Of a stretch of 39,435 nucleotides of DNA, positions 12,721-23,106 are shown one piece after another. The stretch spans positions 376,150 to 415,584 of the forward strand of contig NW_019775429.1 in NCBI RefSeq assembly GCF_001039355.2, read 5' to 3'. Made by a program: the position numbers and the translations under genes. Each line of letters begins with the position of its first letter. The first letter of the stretch is position 1. The notes beneath the pieces were generated by a model that made no database searches, was not told the origin of the DNA, and worked only from the letters and a program-made list of their open reading frames with translations. The stretch is from Lingula anatina. Taxonomy: Eukaryota > Brachiopoda > Lingulata > Lingulida > Lingulidae.

Positions 12721-13519
12721 ATCATTTTATCATTTTTATTTGATCTTATGTATCTGCACAACCTCAGTCTTTTAATTGTTTGCAATGTTTTTAAAAAAGT
12801 AATATTATTATATTAAACTATTTTCATACATTAAGTCACTCCAATCGTACATATGTTATATATTAATACTGATAATCCAATAAATTTTCCGAAAAATTAA
12901 TGCAACATAGTAAAATACAGAGCACTAAGTAATTTTTTCACTCGTATATAGTTTAATTTATAGCAAATGACTTAGATAAATGTATTGTATCTATATAATA
13001 AAAATTGGTAATTTTATTGGGAAAACAATTATATTTAAACTGAAACAAATTAAGCATCGTCATATTCTCAATCAAATTACTCTGCCAGAAGATTTCATCT
13101 CTGAGAATGTCAGTTTCAATAAAAAAATATTTTCAGTGAAGGTTTTCCATGATAAGCAGGAAACAATACATATTTGTATTACATAACAATAAGTTCCTAT
13201 TCATTATGTGATAGAATAGCTTCAAATTGATAACTTTCCAGTCAGGACTTGCCATTATTATCAGGCTGCAGTGAATGTTTGCTTTATAACAATACACAGT
13301 GCACAGAAATACTTTATTTTCTGTGATGTAGTCACAACTACCAATGCTCGTTTTTATATACAACCAATGTGCCGAGGAACAAAACATTCATGATACAAGT
13401 GAGATAAGAGCTACTGAGTACACTGGGTCTGCTAACTAATTAAGTTATGAAATATCCATTTTGTTTTACAAACATAATATATCCGTAGCCCATTGTTGGC
13501 TTGGTATACTAAGAATCAG
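12721..13519 (-). repeat. Downstream (3') flank of TRIM relic F
   Basis: A non-coding stretch that shares landmarks with the 3' flanks of the intact genes: ctgcacaacctca, gataatccaataaatttt, a block around agtcaggac, and an actttattttctgtg block with an AATAAA-type signal on the minus strand. The same order of landmarks lies downstream of genes B (18340-19163) and C (23860-24602). No ORF here is supported. Confidence 0.5.
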
Positions 13520-13627
13520 TTATAATTGGAATACTTTAATCTCGCCTCCTTCCCCAACGACCACTTGTCCGAGACGGTTTATTGCAATATCGTTTGGTTT
13601 GAATAATCCATTTTCTTCGCTTAGAGT
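13520..13627 (-). pseudogene. TRIM-NHL relic F, last about 36 codons only
   Basis: On the minus strand this encodes the end of an NHL domain: LSEENGLFKPNDIAINRL, then GQVVVGEGGEIKVFQL, then TAA at 13522-13520. It matches the C-terminal residues of gene A (LSEENGLNWPRDVAINRF, EIKVFQL). The rest of the gene (RING, B-boxes, coiled coil, most NHL blades) is missing. The coding match stops near 13621-13627, at GAGTTTTGGGCGAAG, where the 3' flank of gene A begins. Compared with A, one residue is lost after GE. It is a dead fragment left by unequal recombination or deletion. Confidence 0.8.
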
Positions 13628-14382
13628 TTTGGGCGAAGGGTGACAATATCCTTAAACTTTTTCATACATAAGTCTCTCCGAACGCACTTCTAATTCTGAT
13701 AATCCACTCATTTGTTTGGGATATTAGTGAAACAAGGTATAACGCAAAGCATAACCTAATTTTTTACTCGTATTATTTATAACAGATGTCTTTGATAAAT
13801 GCATCGTTCCATTATAATATTTTTGGTTATTTTACTGGGAACAACAAAAATGTGAAACTGAATAACAGATAATAGAGTAGTGATACATGCATTACTACTT
13901 GTAACAAAAATCGTCTTATTCTTAACCAAGTAAGTATGCCAGATTTTTTCTTTTCTAAAAATAACAGTGTCCATGTAACTTTTTTTTCAAATACGTTTTT
14001 CAGTATACAGGTGACAGGAAACAGTGTCTTTATTACAAAATATACGTGACACAGTAAGTTCCTATACTGTGCTAGAAGCCTTTTTTTCAGTCAGGACGTC
14101 CCATTATAATCAGGCCACAGTTATTGCTTGAATTATTACAATATACAATGAACAAAAATACTTGATAATCTGTAATGTATCCGTTTAGTTATGTACAGCT
14201 GACAATCCTCGCCCTTGAGTGTATATGCAACGAATTTGCCGAAATATCTTTATTGAATCAAAACGTTCATGATACATATGGAATATGAGCAACTCGACTC
14301 TGCTAACTACATGCAAATAATGAAATATCCATTTTTAAAAACGTTATGTTTTCACAGTCCATTTTTAGCGTGGTATAGTCGG
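13628..14382 (-). repeat. 3' flank (putative 3' UTR and downstream DNA) of TRIM gene A
   Basis: Non-coding. It is closely matched by 30985-31757 (flank of relic E) and 38819-39430, and more weakly by the flanks of B and C. A TCTTTATT block at about 14249 reads AATAAAGA on the minus strand and could be the polyadenylation signal of gene A, about 130 bp past the stop. Confidence 0.6.
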
Positions 14383-16290
14383 TCATAATTGGAAGACTTT
14401 AATCTCGCCTGTCTTTTCCCCAACGATAATTTGTCCGAAACGATTTATAGCAACATCTCTCGGCCAGTTAAGTCCATTTTCTTCACTTAAAAGAAATTGC
14501 TTGAACTTTACATTTTGAGAAACTAAGTGTAGACGATGGTTGTTGAGGTCTATTAAAATAATGTCTCCATTATCCAAGCAGCACGTGCCGCCTGGACCGT
14601 TCACCTGTCCGTCCACATCACCCTCGTAACCATATTTGTATTTAAGCTGGAGAGTGGAATCGTATACACGGATGTGATCATCTCCTGGATCCGTGACGAT
14701 GACGTCATCATCTTTTACGTTACAGTGGATGTATTTGGAATATTTTCCCCATGGGTCTGGTGTCGTTTGCAGGACCTTGCCATCCTTGTGATGCACAGTC
14801 AGAGTATTACTACCGGCCACCACATAGTGACCCTTGCTGTTGACCGCTACTGCTTCTGGTGACTCACTGTAGAATGTTCTCACGTGGTCCCCTGTCTTGG
14901 TGTAGACAATGATTTCATTTGACTCTTGACATCTGGTGACGATGTTACCGTCATCATCAATGGCAATGCCGGCAAAGGCGCCCTTTTCTGCTGCTCTTGG
15001 GTTAGGTATTGTGCCCTGTAGGACAAAGGTGGTATCATAGATGTGAATTCTATTCCGTGACATATCCTCCTGACACCAAATACCAATAAGGATGTCAGCA
15101 CTTACATCAGTGGTCACATGACTGATTATCTCCTCTGGAGACTCGGCCAGGTCTACTTTGAACGATGTCACCAGTCTTCCACTCGCGGCAGGAACCACGT
15201 CTCCAAGGCAACGGTTGATATTGGTACCGCACTCCTCCATGTCTTTGGTGATAAGCTGTAGCTGGGTCATGGTGATGGGAAAGGTCGGTATGTCGTGAGT
15301 ATGAACGCTTTCGCTGCGATGCTCACAGGCGGGGGCCATTTGCAGGACATCAATATCGTTGCCAAGGTTTATAAGCTTTCTGGAGAAGTCTACAGCGTCG
15401 TCCAGTTGCTTTTGGTTGGTGATAACAGTCGCAATCAAAGCATTTAAAGTTTGTAGTGCGGCATGTGACTTGATTTCTATTTCTTGCAGAAGGTCATCAG
15501 CACGTCGACGGACCATCTTAATTACTAGTTCTAACTGCTTGTTCACTTGACTCTTTGCCTTCTTTCTTCCCTCTTCTACTGACGCTTTCCGGACTTCAGC
15601 AGCGGTTTTAAATTGATCGTAGAGTAGGCTTTTCTTCTCGATGAGCTTCAGGCGGAGTTGAAGATTTTCCTTCTCTTTGTCCGCAGCGGCGGTGATTCTA
15701 AGGCAATCATGATCCTTGTGTTCCAAAAACATACATGGGGCGCAGATGAACTTTTTACACATTGGACAGAAAATTTCTACGGGGTCTTTCTTGTTGTGGT
15801 CACAAAGGATTTTTTGTCGGGCACGCAACTCTGTCACATATTCCTCGCTGTCTATCTGGTCGACAGGAAACAATTTGTGGTCACGGTTTAACTTGTGAAG
15901 CACATGGTCTGAGGAACAATCTCCACACATACTTTCCTCGCAGTCCAAACAGCGTTTTGTGGCGGGTGGTGGATTGCGGATATTTTTCAGACAACATACT
16001 TCGCATTTCTTGTCAGCTTTGGCTTGTTCCATTTGATCAATTGTATGTGAGATGCTGACCAGAAGGTGGTTTGTTTGTAAACCACTTACACCGCCCCTAG
16101 GGAGGTCACACTGACGTCTACAGATAGGACAAGGGAAGCCAGGCCGACCTCGGAAATTTTTGTCCAAATTTTCTTGGATGCAATGCTTGCAAAACGTATG
16201 TGCACAGCCGAGACACTTTGGATCTTTGAATTTTTCGTGGCATATGCTGCACGTCAGGTAATCTTTCGTTAAGACCTTGGACAGAGACAT
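14383..16290 (-). CDS. TRIM-NHL gene A: RING, two B-boxes, coiled coil, NHL (probable E3 ubiquitin ligase)
   Basis: A 635-residue protein in one uninterrupted coding exon, starting MSLSKVLTKDYLTCSIC. The C3HC4 RING has C14, C17, C29, H31, C34, C37, C54 and C57, all present. B-box 1 is near residues 96-141 (C96, C99, C114, C117, C122, C125) and B-box 2 near 163-196 (C163, H165, C175, C178, C183, C186, H191, H194). A Lys/Glu-rich coiled coil spans roughly 197-320, and the C-terminus (about 370-635) is an NHL-type beta-propeller with repeated D-x-G-N-I and RIHIYD/RVYD strands. This is the TRIM class-VII-like layout of TRIM2/3/56/71, without a filamin repeat that I can see. A RING of this form normally binds E2 enzymes; the substrate is unknown. 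An acceptor (TTTAAG) 22 bases before the ATG, exon edge 16312, implies a spliced leader from the module at 18105. Confidence 0.95.
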   Translation of the reverse strand: MSLSKVLTKDYLTCSICHEKFKDPKCLGCAHTFCKHCIQENLDKNFRGRPGFPCPICRRQCDLPRGGVSGLQTNHLLVSISHTIDQMEQAKADKKCEVCCLKNIRNPPPATKRCLDCEESMCGDCSSDHVLHKLNRDHKLFPVDQIDSEEYVTELRARQKILCDHNKKDPVEIFCPMCKKFICAPCMFLEHKDHDCLRITAAADKEKENLQLRLKLIEKKSLLYDQFKTAAEVRKASVEEGRKKAKSQVNKQLELVIKMVRRRADDLLQEIEIKSHAALQTLNALIATVITNQKQLDDAVDFSRKLINLGNDIDVLQMAPACEHRSESVHTHDIPTFPITMTQLQLITKDMEECGTNINRCLGDVVPAASGRLVTSFKVDLAESPEEIISHVTTDVSADILIGIWCQEDMSRNRIHIYDTTFVLQGTIPNPRAAEKGAFAGIAIDDDGNIVTRCQESNEIIVYTKTGDHVRTFYSESPEAVAVNSKGHYVVAGSNTLTVHHKDGKVLQTTPDPWGKYSKYIHCNVKDDDVIVTDPGDDHIRVYDSTLQLKYKYGYEGDVDGQVNGPGGTCCLDNGDIILIDLNNHRLHLVSQNVKFKQFLLSEENGLNWPRDVAINRFGQIIVGEKTGEIKVFQL

Positions 16291-16518
16291 GGCTCAATCC
16301 TCAGACCAATATCTTAAATAAAGAAATGAAAGGCATCACATTAATGCCAAAGATTTGGTAATGGAAGTTTTTCATTGTATGCCCTCGATAGGATATAATG
16401 TGTATAAAATAATTATAATAAAAAATAAAACAATGGATGTTCTCTGATAAAAGAAAGCAGTGGTCAGAAACCAACAACTTGAAAATTAAAAACGTGTAAG
16501 ATTAACCCTGTTCAAATT

Positions 16519-16570
16519 TAATAATAATAATAATAATAATAATAATTATTATTATTATTATTATTATAAT
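16519..16570. repeat. (AAT)n(ATT)n palindromic microsatellite
   Basis: About nine AAT units run directly into about eight ATT units, forming a perfect potential hairpin. Genes C and D have related CTA/AAT repeats in the matching position of their leader introns. Confidence 0.9.
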
Positions 16571-17210
16571 TCTTATATATATTCTTTTAGTATTAAACCC
16601 ATACAAATATGTAATATGTAATAGAATACAATGGTACAGGGTTACAAGCAATGGTCAATTAAATATAAATTGCATCAGTGGCCAATAATAATGTATTAAA
16701 TTTTAATTGCTCAATCATGAATTTTGTAAATTGATGAGTTTTTATTTCTTTTTTAAATCATGTACTGTAAGTATCGAGGAATTCGTTCTTAGCATTGTCC
16801 ACTCTCTGTCAGGGTGGAGCAATGTATAGGGTTGGTTCCATTTAATTTTGATTTTTTGAAAAGCATTTGTCTGTGCGTGCATAAAACAGCTCATTCAAAA
16901 CCTCTAACTTTACGCTTTTAAGCGAATTGAATGCCATTTCTTGGTGACGCAAATACAAATTTCAGTTTGAATAGAAATGCACACCTAAAGCGGGTCCTGC
17001 AAACAATATCCAACATATTTTCTTTAACTGTACACATTTAAATGCTCAATAAAATTTCTATTTCTTTAACTTTAAGAATCAATGGCATCTTTTGTCAACA
17101 TCACAAAACATCGCGCGCTTTATTGTCACAATGAACCTGCACACCACATCCTATAATAATATACAACTATACCTGCTGCATCTTGCAAAAAATGTGAAAG
17201 CAAGTGTCTT

Positions 17211-17420
17211 AGACCCCATTCCCATAGATCGATCTATCCCTGTGGGGAGTCTCACTAGACTACTGTCAGCTTAGCCGGCTTAAGCGTCTGTCCCGCCAAC
17301 TAAAAGCTGTAAGGGGGTAATTTACTATGGTGCCCGCTCGGCTGACTGCAATTTAGCGTGAACCCCCAGGGAGTTAGGTCGATCTAAATCTAAATCTCTG
17401 GATCGATCTAAATCTCTGGG
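17211..17420. mobile_element. MITE-like element, copy 1
   Basis: The left end is AGACCCCATTCCCATAGAT, then GATCGATCTA and a CTCACTAG block. The right end is GAACCCCCAGGGAGTTAGG with TCGATCTA repeats and ATCTCTGGGCATGC. The reverse complement of the right part (TAGATCGACCTAACTCCC) resembles the left part, so the ends are imperfect inverted repeats. The internal sequence (CCGGCTTAAG, GTCCCGCC, AGCTGTAAG, GTGCCCGCTCGGCTGAC) matches copies 2 and 3. A TTA on both sides could be a target duplication. There is no coding capacity. Confidence 0.65.
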
Positions 17421-18104
17421 CATGCACCCTTAAAGCCGAGTGAGCTTCATCCTTGTGGTAAGTATGTGTTTGGCGGTGGTGTTAAAAGTGATGTAACATT
17501 TTATTTTACTATAAAATATTTGACTTTAAACCGCTTTTTTCACAAGTTGTAGGCTAACTGTACGGTTAAGTACACTTTTTAAACAACTGATTCCCTTCAA
17601 TATGAAAGAGACTTTACTTAAAAACCCTCATTGAGTGATTCTTTGATGCCGTCGGCTGACATGAACTCCTAGTAGGACAAATTAAATATATATCAATCTA
17701 ATTATCTTTAAGAAGGTCGCAGATAATTTTAATGAAATTTTCAATGCTTTTGCGCGAGACCATGACTCTCCTGACCACCTTACTTTAAGGGGTGAGAGCC
17801 ATGTCATCCCGTCAATCTGTCCGTCTTTATGTCCGTGTGTTCCTCCATCTCTTCCAAGACAATAAGAGCGAGGAACTTAGAACTTTAGGGCTTGGTAGAC
17901 CTATTATCAGGGATCATTGAGGGATGGGTATGCGCCGTTATGAAGAGGGACCGACGTGGGGATCTCTGGGGCTGATGTGTTCTTTAAATACGTAGTGTTT
18001 GTTACACTTATCACATTATTAAATCAATAAAGATATAATTCAAATGCAAAGTGAACAGTTTAAATTGTCCTTCATGTATCAGAAACGAAATATAAATCGC
18101 TCAC

Positions 18105-18295
18105 CTTTCACACTTGACTGTGACGACGTTCACGTCTGTGTTCGACTTGTAGGTGTGGCTTTCTCTTCGATCGCAACCTTCATGCAGGTAAACCTAACAC
18201 GGCACTCTTGTCCGATCTGATTGGTCGAATAGTGCTAAATGAGGAACGATACCCTTCCGCCTGAGAGTCTCGTTTTAGCAACCGAGAAGGGTTTA
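18105..18295 (-). promoter_or_regulatory. Promoter and non-coding leader exon module of TRIM gene A
   Basis: This block is conserved ahead of all four full-length copies. Read on the minus strand it holds GCTAAAACGAG, AAGGGTATCGT, a CCAAT box (ATTGG at 18220-18224 on plus), a GAAAGCCACACC stretch and a donor GTGTGAAAG followed by GTGAGC, leaving an exon edge at 18105. The acceptor at 16312 would join it to the coding exon. The transcription start probably lies between the CCAAT box and the donor, giving a short leader exon. In this copy an upstream ATG opens a short frame, not conserved in the others. The 3' flank of gene B begins only about 40 bp further on. Confidence 0.6.
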
Positions 18296-18329
18296 TCTAA
18301 CTTTTAGAAGTTTGTGTTTTACTTTCATC

Positions 18330-19163
18330 TTATGTAAATCTTTTATTTTTATTCGAACTCATGGATCTGCACAACCTCAAACTTTTGCTTGCAATGCTTT
18401 AAATAAACTTAATGTTAACAATATTACCGTTTTCATATATAAGTAACTCCGATAATTATTATTTTATATACTAATACTGATAATCCAATAATTTTTTGTG
18501 AGCTTAGTGAACCAAGGTATACTGGTAACGCAAAGCATAACCTATATTTAAACCGGTATAATTAATAACAAACGTCTTTGATGAATGTAATGTACCATTA
18601 TAATATAGTTAATTTACTGGCAACAATACTTATATAAACTGACTAGCGGATGATAGAGAAGTGATACACGCACTTCCTTGTAACAATGTAAACATTGTCA
18701 TATTCTCAATTTAATTTCTCTGAAGTTTCTTTTCCTGAAAATAACTATTTCAATATATTATTTTCAGTTCAGGTTTTCCAGTATAATTGAGAAACAGTGC
18801 TTATTTGTATTACAATATGTGCGTGACACACAGTAAGTTAATTCCTATACTGTGATAATAACACTTTCTTTTCAGTCAGGACGTCCCATTATAATCAAGC
18901 TACAGTAATTGTTTGAATTATAACAATACGTTGCACACAAATACTTCATATTCTGCCGTGAGACTGTTTAGTCACAGCTAACAGTTCTCCCCCTTGCGTG
19001 TATGGGCAACGAATATGCTGAAATATCGTTATTGAAACAAAACGTTCATGAGCCATTTGAAACATGAGCTACTCGACTCTGCTAACTACATGTAAATAAT
19101 AAAATGTCCATTTTTAAAAACTTATAATGTTTTCATAGTCCATTGTTAGCTTGGTATAATCAG
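18330..19163 (-). repeat. 3' flank of TRIM gene B
   Basis: Non-coding DNA sharing the ordered landmarks of the other flanks: gatctgcacaacctca, gataatccaataat, aacgcaaagcataacc, agtcaggacgtcccattata and the gaaacaaaacgttcatga block. It is probably 3' UTR plus downstream DNA. No ORF is supported. Confidence 0.55.
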
Positions 19164-21074
19164 TCATAATTCATAGACTTTAATCTCGCCTGTCTTTTCC
19201 CCAACGACCAGTTGTCCGAGACGATTTATAGCAACATCTCTCGGCCAGTTAAGTCCATTTTCTTTGCTTAAAAGAAATTGCTTGAACTTCCCATCTTGAG
19301 AAACTAAGTGTAGACGATGGTTGTTGAGGTCTATTAAAATAATATCTCCATTATCCAAACAGCACGTGCCACCTGGACCGTTCACCTGGCCGTCCCCATC
19401 ACCCTTGGTACCATATCTGTATTTAAGCTGGAGAGTGGAATCGTATACACGGATGTGATCATTTCCTTGATCTGTGACGATAACCTGATCATTCACGTTA
19501 CAGTGGATGTATTTGACACAATTGCTCTCTGGGTCTAGTGTCTTCTTCAAGACCTTGCCATCCTTATGGTGCACAGTCAGAGTACTGTTACCAGCTACAA
19601 CATAGTGACCCTTACTGTTGACCGCTACTGCTTCTGGTGACGCACTGTGGAATGTTCTCACGTGGTTTCCTGTCTTGGTGTAGACAATGATTTCATTTGA
19701 TCCAAGACATCTAGTGAAGATGTTACCGTCATCATCAATGGCAATCCCGGCAAAGGCATACTTTTCTGCTGCTCTTGGATTTGGAATTGTGCCCTGTAGG
19801 ACAAAGGTGGTATCGTAGATGTGGATTCTATTCCGTGACATGTCTTTCTGACACCAAATACCAATAAGGATATCACCATTTGTATCAGTGGTCACATGAC
19901 TGATTATCTCCTCTGGAGACTCGGCCAATTCTACTTTGAACGATGTCACCAGTCTTCCACTTGCGACAGGAATCACGTCTCCAAGACAACGGTTGATATT
20001 GGTAACGCAATCCTCTATATCGTTGTTGATAATCTGTAGGTCGACATGGGTAATGGCTGCAGGCAGGGTCGGGATGTCGAGAGTCTGAACGCTTTTGCTG
20101 CTTTCCTCACAGGCGGAAGCCATTTGCAGCACATCCATATCGCTGCCATGGTTAATGAGTTTTCTCGAGAAGTCTACAGCGTCGTCTATTTGGTTTTGGG
20201 TGGCGGTAGCAGTTGCAATTAAATTATCTATAACTTCTAGTACGGCGTTCGACTTGGCATCTATTTCTTCCAGAAGATCAGCAGCACGTTGACGGACCAT
20301 CTTGATAACTAGCTCTGTCTGCTTGTTAACTTGTTTCTTTGCCTCCTTTCCTCTCTCTTGTACTGAAGCTTTCTGGTCTTTAGCAGCGGTTTTAAACTGA
20401 TGGCAGAGTAGACTTTTCTTCTCGATGGGTTTGGCGTGGATTTTTAGTTTTTCCTTTCGTTTGTCCGCAGCAGTTTTGATTCTCAGGCAATCATGATCTT
20501 TGTGTTCCAAAAACATACAAATGCCGCAGATGTACATTTCACACCGTTGACAGAAGACTTCTACGGGGTCTTTCTTGTTATGGTCACAAAGGATGTTTTG
20601 TCGGGCACGCAGCTCTGTCACGTATTCGTCGCTGTCTATCTGGTCGACAGGAAACAATTTGTGGTCACGACTGGACTTATGAAGCACATGGTCTGAAGAA
20701 CAATCTCTACACATACTTTCCTCGCAGTCCAAACAGCGTTTTGTGGCGGGTGGTGGATTGCGGACATTTTTCAGACAACATACCTCGCATTTCTTGTCAG
20801 CTTTGGCTTGTTCCATTTGATCAATTGTATGTGAGATGCTGACCAGAAGGTGGTTTGTTTGTAAACCACTTACACCGCGCCAAGGGAGGTCACACTGACG
20901 TCTACAGATAGGACAAGGGAAGCCAGGCCGACCTTGGACATTTGTGTCCAAAAGTTGTTGGAGACAATGTTGGCAAAACGTATGCGAACAGCCGAGGACC
21001 TTGGGGTCTTTGAACTTTTCATGGCATATGCTGCACGTCAGGTAATCTTTTGTTAGGACCTTGGATAGAGACAT
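19164..21074 (-). CDS. TRIM-NHL gene B: RING, two B-boxes, coiled coil, NHL
   Basis: A protein of 636 residues with the same domain order as gene A. The RING ligands C14, C17, C29, H31, C34, C37, C54 and C57 are all present, as are both B-boxes (C96EVC and C163DH onwards). The coiled coil is at about 200-320, and an NHL propeller runs to the end, GEIKVYEL. I place the start at the ATG at 21074. An open frame extends five codons further to a TTG at 21089, but that lies in the leader next to the splice acceptor (exon edge 21092) and is not a credible eukaryotic start. B is closer to A than to C in the RING and in much of the NHL. Its function is inferred from the family: ubiquitin transfer with an unknown target. 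Confidence 0.95.
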   Translation of the reverse strand: MSLSKVLTKDYLTCSICHEKFKDPKVLGCSHTFCQHCLQQLLDTNVQGRPGFPCPICRRQCDLPWRGVSGLQTNHLLVSISHTIDQMEQAKADKKCEVCCLKNVRNPPPATKRCLDCEESMCRDCSSDHVLHKSSRDHKLFPVDQIDSDEYVTELRARQNILCDHNKKDPVEVFCQRCEMYICGICMFLEHKDHDCLRIKTAADKRKEKLKIHAKPIEKKSLLCHQFKTAAKDQKASVQERGKEAKKQVNKQTELVIKMVRQRAADLLEEIDAKSNAVLEVIDNLIATATATQNQIDDAVDFSRKLINHGSDMDVLQMASACEESSKSVQTLDIPTLPAAITHVDLQIINNDIEDCVTNINRCLGDVIPVASGRLVTSFKVELAESPEEIISHVTTDTNGDILIGIWCQKDMSRNRIHIYDTTFVLQGTIPNPRAAEKYAFAGIAIDDDGNIFTRCLGSNEIIVYTKTGNHVRTFHSASPEAVAVNSKGHYVVAGNSTLTVHHKDGKVLKKTLDPESNCVKYIHCNVNDQVIVTDQGNDHIRVYDSTLQLKYRYGTKGDGDGQVNGPGGTCCLDNGDIILIDLNNHRLHLVSQDGKFKQFLLSKENGLNWPRDVAINRLGQLVVGEKTGEIKVYEL

Positions 21075-21824
21075 GGTTCCTGGGACCAATATCTAAATAG
21101 AGAAATGAAAGACATCGAATCATTGACAAAGATTTGATAATGGAGGAAGCATTCATTTCCCGTCATCACGATATGCATACTAACCCAATATAGAGGTGAA
21201 AATGGGGTCACAGGCATGCTCTTAAAATATTAAGTGAACAGATTACAAACTATGTTCGATTATTTTAGGGTCCCACACGAACCATGAATAATAAAAAATA
21301 ATTCAATGTCTAACTCCAAAAATGTCACAAATGCAAAACGTCCAGAGGCGGAAACGTTTTACTCACTTTGAAAATTCAATCATCAGTGGTTACATTTTAT
21401 TTTTCATTTTTTAAAAACCCGCCACACTGCAACAATTGTCCCAACTATTTATTAAGATATTTAAAATTAACATTCCAGACATTTTCTGAGACGTAAGACA
21501 TCATGATCGCTTCCTGTGAAGTTCTACTTCGTAAAAATAACTTGGATTGGATAATATAATATGGTGCTGCGAGAGACAGAAACGAAGGTTTAAAATTCAA
21601 CCATTTTAGGTTTTATGTGTGAGAGCAGAAAAAATAAATTGTTTTTTAATGATTTAAGCTCCTAGACTGATGTTAGTAAAGTTCCTCTTGAATAAACAAT
21701 TATTTCGCTAGCTTATTTCTAATTAGTTAAACAATGATAAACAGGGCCCCCGATTCAGCGGAAGTGCCTCGATTCCATAGCACGCCCATACTCGCCCCAT
21801 ATAATACACTGTAGCCTCTATGGC

Positions 21825-22037
21825 TGTATTCCCAGAGCTTTTAGATCGATCTATCCCCGCGGGGAGTCTCACTAGATTACTGTCTGATAATCCGGCTTAA
21901 ATGTCCGTCCCGCCTACTACAAGCTGTAAGAGGGTAATTAACTTTCGTGTCCGCCCGGCTGACAGCTATTTAGCGTGAACCCCCAGGGAGTTAGGTCGAT
22001 CTAAAGTAGATCGATCTTATCTCTGGAAATGGGGTCT
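21825..22037. mobile_element. MITE-like element, copy 2
   Basis: It starts TATTCCCAGAGCTTTTAGAT and ends with ATCTCTGGAAATGGGGTCT. The reverse complement of that end (AGACCCCATTTCCAGAGAT) is close to the left end of copy 1, supporting terminal inverted repeats. The interior closely matches copy 3 (GGGGAGTCTCACTAGATTAC, CGTGTCCGCCCGGCTGACAG). Confidence 0.65.
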
Positions 22038-22257
22038 GTGTGATATCACTATTGGCAATACGCGACGTTTTAAAGTTACGGGGCCCAGATCTATGTACAT
22101 GTATACTGAATGTATATTATTTGAAACAATGTGGTTGTATTTGTCGGGTTTAGTCATGCATACACGCTTTACATGCTTCTTTTATTCAAAGAGAATTTAA
22201 GTTTCTTTAAAATAACTCTATGGGTGCAGTAGAGGACAGGGACAAGTGGTGACGTAG

Positions 22258-22474
22258 GCTCTGTTCTCACAACTTTTAGATCGATCTATCACCGCGGGGA
22301 GTCTCACTAGATTACTGTCAGATAATCCCCCTTAAGTGTCCGTCCCCGCCTACTACAAGCTTTAAGGGGTAATTAACTTTCGTGTCCGCCCGGCTGACAG
22401 CTATTTAGCGTGAACCCCCAGGGAGTTAGGTCGATCCAATGTAGGTCGATCTAATCTATGAGAATGGGGTGGTA
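22258..22474. mobile_element. MITE-like element, copy 3, with an identifiable empty site
   Basis: It has the same body as copy 2 and begins about 220 bp to its right. The left flank reads gtgacgtag and the right flank gtagacttaag. The homologous DNA in unit C at about 29069 reads gtgacttagacttt without the element, so C carries the unfilled site and a duplication of about 3-4 bp (TAG/GTAG) is suggested. The inverted-repeat ends are TTCTCACAACTTTTAGATCG and, on the right in reverse complement, ATTCTCATAGATTAGATCG. Confidence 0.7.
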
Positions 22475-23106
22475 GACTTAAGAATATTTTTTCAGGGGGT
22501 TCCGACCTTCCTCAACACTAATTGTCGGAAGATTGCAGTAGGCTTCCTAATACTGAGTGACTCAGGGGACATTTGTTACCACAAACACACAAACAATGGT
22601 ATTACATAAAGAAGCTGAAATGCTTACAGCACATTCAATAGGTGGAATAATGTACAAATAATACAAATCAATCTTTTTTTCTGGCCCCTCAGTTCTAAAT
22701 ACCCTGGATCTGCCCCGGCGTAATTGATATTATGTCTGTGTTTACCTTCGAAATGTGGACGGAAATCAATCAATGCCCTTCACCTTTTCTCTTTTTTATT
22801 TAAAATACAATGTTTACCATCAAATTAAAATGCCCAACATCAGAGGCGATGAAAGGATGCATAATATTGGTAAAATTTAATACGTGTAGCTGTTGAAGGA
22901 AAGGTCGTGCAACTTTCAGTGCACGTGATAAACAGACGCAATCTTTAACAGCAAAAAAGAAAGTGCTGTGCTCTGTAAAATACCCAGTGTTTATTGTTAC
23001 ACGTTATTACCGGTACACTTATGTATATATACAGGTATCTAATATGCGAGAGAACAGTTAAATTATTACCTACATTTATTAGAATTGATATATAAACTCC
23101 CTTTAC

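Larger units (their letters stand above)
16313..18104 (-). other. Leader intron of TRIM gene A
   Basis: This is non-coding DNA between the coding exon and the inferred leader exon. It contains an AAT/ATT palindromic microsatellite and one MITE-like copy. No ORF is supported. It is an intron only if the leader-exon model is right. Confidence 0.5.
21093..23106 (-). other. Leader intron of TRIM gene B
   Basis: Non-coding. Two MITE-like copies sit inside it. The part from about 22090 to 22900 is homologous to 28980-29500 in the C leader intron (shared ttatttgaaacaat, ttaagtttc, gtacaaataatacaaatca and tgtttaccatcaa blocks). No ORF is supported. Confidence 0.5.

Noticed and set aside
14674-16058. 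Several plus-strand ORFs over TRIM genes A, B, C and D
   Set aside because: They are antisense shadows of the conserved minus-strand domains and show no domain of their own.
16519-16570. Palindromic AAT/ATT run as a regulatory hairpin
   Set aside because: Microsatellites of this kind arise freely in AT-rich DNA, and the C and D runs are not palindromic in the same way.
21075-21089. Upstream start five codons before the ATG in B (and the same in C and D)
   Set aside because: The first codon is TTG within the leader next to the splice acceptor. The conserved ATG followed by TCTCTATCC-type sequence is the credible start.
22704-22720. hAT-like terminus (GGATCTGCCCC)
   Set aside because: The stretch aligns with ordinary unit DNA at about 29245, and no matching left end was found.
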